Positions 63,097 to 64,000 of a DNA stretch of 64,000 nt are shown here, piece after piece. Each line of letters starts with the position of its first letter. The first letter of the stretch is position 1. The position numbers were made by a program, and so were the translations under genes. The stretch is from Pseudocitrobacter corydidari (GTDB taxonomy: Bacteria; Pseudomonadota; Gammaproteobacteria; Enterobacterales; Enterobacteriaceae), in contig NZ_CP087880.1 in assembly GCF_021172065.1 (NCBI RefSeq), positions 62,001 through 126,000 on the forward strand, written 5' to 3'. The notes under the pieces were generated by a model. The model had not been told where the DNA came from. It saw only the letters and a program-made list of their open reading frames with translations, and ran no database searches.

Positions 63097-64000
63097 GTGA
63101 AACGCGTCTCTCTTTCTCCCCGTTCGCTGCGACAACTGGTTATGCTGGCATTTCTGTTGATCCTGCTGCCTTTATTGGTGCTCGCCTGGCAGGCGTGGCA
63201 GAGCCTGAATGCGCTTAGTGCGCAGGCGGAAAAAACCAACCGTACCACGCTAATTGATGCGCGTCGCAGCGAAGCAATGACCAACATTGCGCTGGAAATG
63301 GAGCGCAGCTATCGCCAGTACTGCGTGCTCGATGACCCAACGCTGGCGCGCGTTTACCAGAGCCAGCGTAAGCGCTACAGCGATATGCTCGACGCGCATG
63401 CGGGCGTGCTGCCCGATGAAAAACTGTATCAGGCGCTCAGGCAGGATCTTAACGATCTGGCCCAGCTTCAGTGTCTCAATAGCGGCCCGGAAAAGCTGGC
63501 GGCGGCCAGGCTGGAAGCCTTTGCCAATGCCAATACCGAAATGGTTCAGGCGACGCGTACGGTGGTCTTCTCGCGCGGTCAGCAGCTACAGCAGGAAATA
63601 GCCGAGCGCGGCCAGTTCTTTGGCTGGCAGGCGCTGGTGCTGTTCCTGGTGAGCCTGGCGATGGTGTTGCTGTTTACCCGCATGATTATCGGCCCGGTCA
63701 AAGGCATTGAGAGTATGATTAATCGCCTGGGCGAGGGGGAAACCCTCAAAGAGGGCGTCACCTTCCGTGGCCCGCGCGAACTGCGATCCGTCGGCCAACG
63801 TATCGTCTGGTTGAGCGAGCGGCTCTCCTGGCTGGAATCGCAGCGCCATCAGTTTCTGCGCCATCTCTCCCACGAACTCAAAACGCCGCTCGCCAGCATG
63901 CGTGAAGGCACCGAATTGCTGGCGGACCAGGTTGTCGGCCCACTCACGCCGGAGCAAAAAGAGGTGGTGGATATCCTCGATGACAGCAGCCGTAACCTGC
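63097..64000 (+). CDS. glrK: Two-component sensor kinase GlrK (QseE/YfhK), 5' part
   Basis: The first 301 codons are seen and the frame runs off the right edge. It starts at GTG 63097 (MKRVSLSPRSLRQLVMLAF). Two membrane helices (about 15-35 and 172-195) enclose a periplasmic sensor region with SRRSEAMTN-like helices. A HAMP-like linker and the HisKA H box LRHLSHELKTPL with phospho-acceptor H259 follow. Its partner GlrR acts on the sites ahead of glmY and should lie beyond the window. The gene follows the glmY terminator. Confidence 0.95.
   Translation, partial: MKRVSLSPRSLRQLVMLAFLLILLPLLVLAWQAWQSLNALSAQAEKTNRTTLIDARRSEAMTNIALEMERSYRQYCVLDDPTLARVYQSQRKRYSDMLDAHAGVLPDEKLYQALRQDLNDLAQLQCLNSGPEKLAAARLEAFANANTEMVQATRTVVFSRGQQLQQEIAERGQFFGWQALVLFLVSLAMVLLFTRMIIGPVKGIESMINRLGEGETLKEGVTFRGPRELRSVGQRIVWLSERLSWLESQRHQFLRHLSHELKTPLASMREGTELLADQVVGPLTPEQKEVVDILDDSSRNL

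Overview
The window is chromosomal DNA of a member of the Enterobacteriaceae. Gene order from corB to glrK follows the Escherichia coli K-12 region around ffh, aroF-tyrA-pheA, clpB-rrnG, rpoE, lepB-rnc and purL almost gene for gene, and most proteins have the length known for their E. coli counterparts. The 16S rRNA gene is of enterobacterial type. The sequence alone does not settle the genus; a relative of Citrobacter, Enterobacter, Leclercia or Lelliottia is likely. I see no prophage, insertion sequence, CRISPR array or toxin-antitoxin pair.

Layout. 1-2.8 kb: the 3' end of an EAL phosphodiesterase gene, then corB and ypjD. 3-6.7 kb: ffh, an ERIC element, and the rpsP-rimM-trmD-rplS operon. 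6.7-10.9 kb: a DUF2946/PepSY gene pair with Met/His-rich segments and the yfiR-dgcN-yfiB cyclic-di-GMP system. 11.1-15.9 kb: TyrR-controlled aroF-tyrA, a gluconolactonase-family gene, and pheA behind its pheL attenuator. 15.9-21.8 kb: raiA, bamD, rluD-pgeF and sigma-32-driven clpB. 21.9-27.4 kb: a full rRNA operon (16S, tRNA-Glu, 23S, 5S, two terminators). 27.7-38.8 kb: kgtP, yfiM, pssA, patZ, tapT, trxC, yfiF, ung, grcA and srmB. 38.9-51.3 kb: trmN, nadB, rpoE-rseABC, lepA-lepB, rnc-era-recO, pdxJ-acpS and yfhL. 51.3-54.5 kb: a three-gene insertion relative to E. coli (LysR regulator, OFA-family transporter, PanE-like reductase). 54.5-64 kb: yfhH, pgpC, tadA, mltF, purL, the sRNA gene glmY and the start of glrK.

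Much of the region serves translation and envelope homeostasis: signal recognition and signal peptidase, ribosomal proteins and rRNA, tRNA and rRNA modification, ribosome hibernation, outer-membrane assembly and the sigma-E stress circuit. Many control elements can be read directly: TyrR boxes, the phenylalanine attenuator, a sigma-32 promoter, a sigma-E promoter, an FNR-type promoter, a NadR operator, a PurR box, three GlrR-type sites with a sigma-54 promoter, and the rnc leader stem.

The parts not explained by the E. coli backbone are the DUF2946/PepSY pair, the gluconolactonase-family gene squeezed between tyrA and pheA, the LysR/OFA/PanE-like cluster and the EAL gene at the left edge. None is clearly a new defence or mobile system. 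The two accessory clusters are the best candidates for undescribed metabolism or metal handling.
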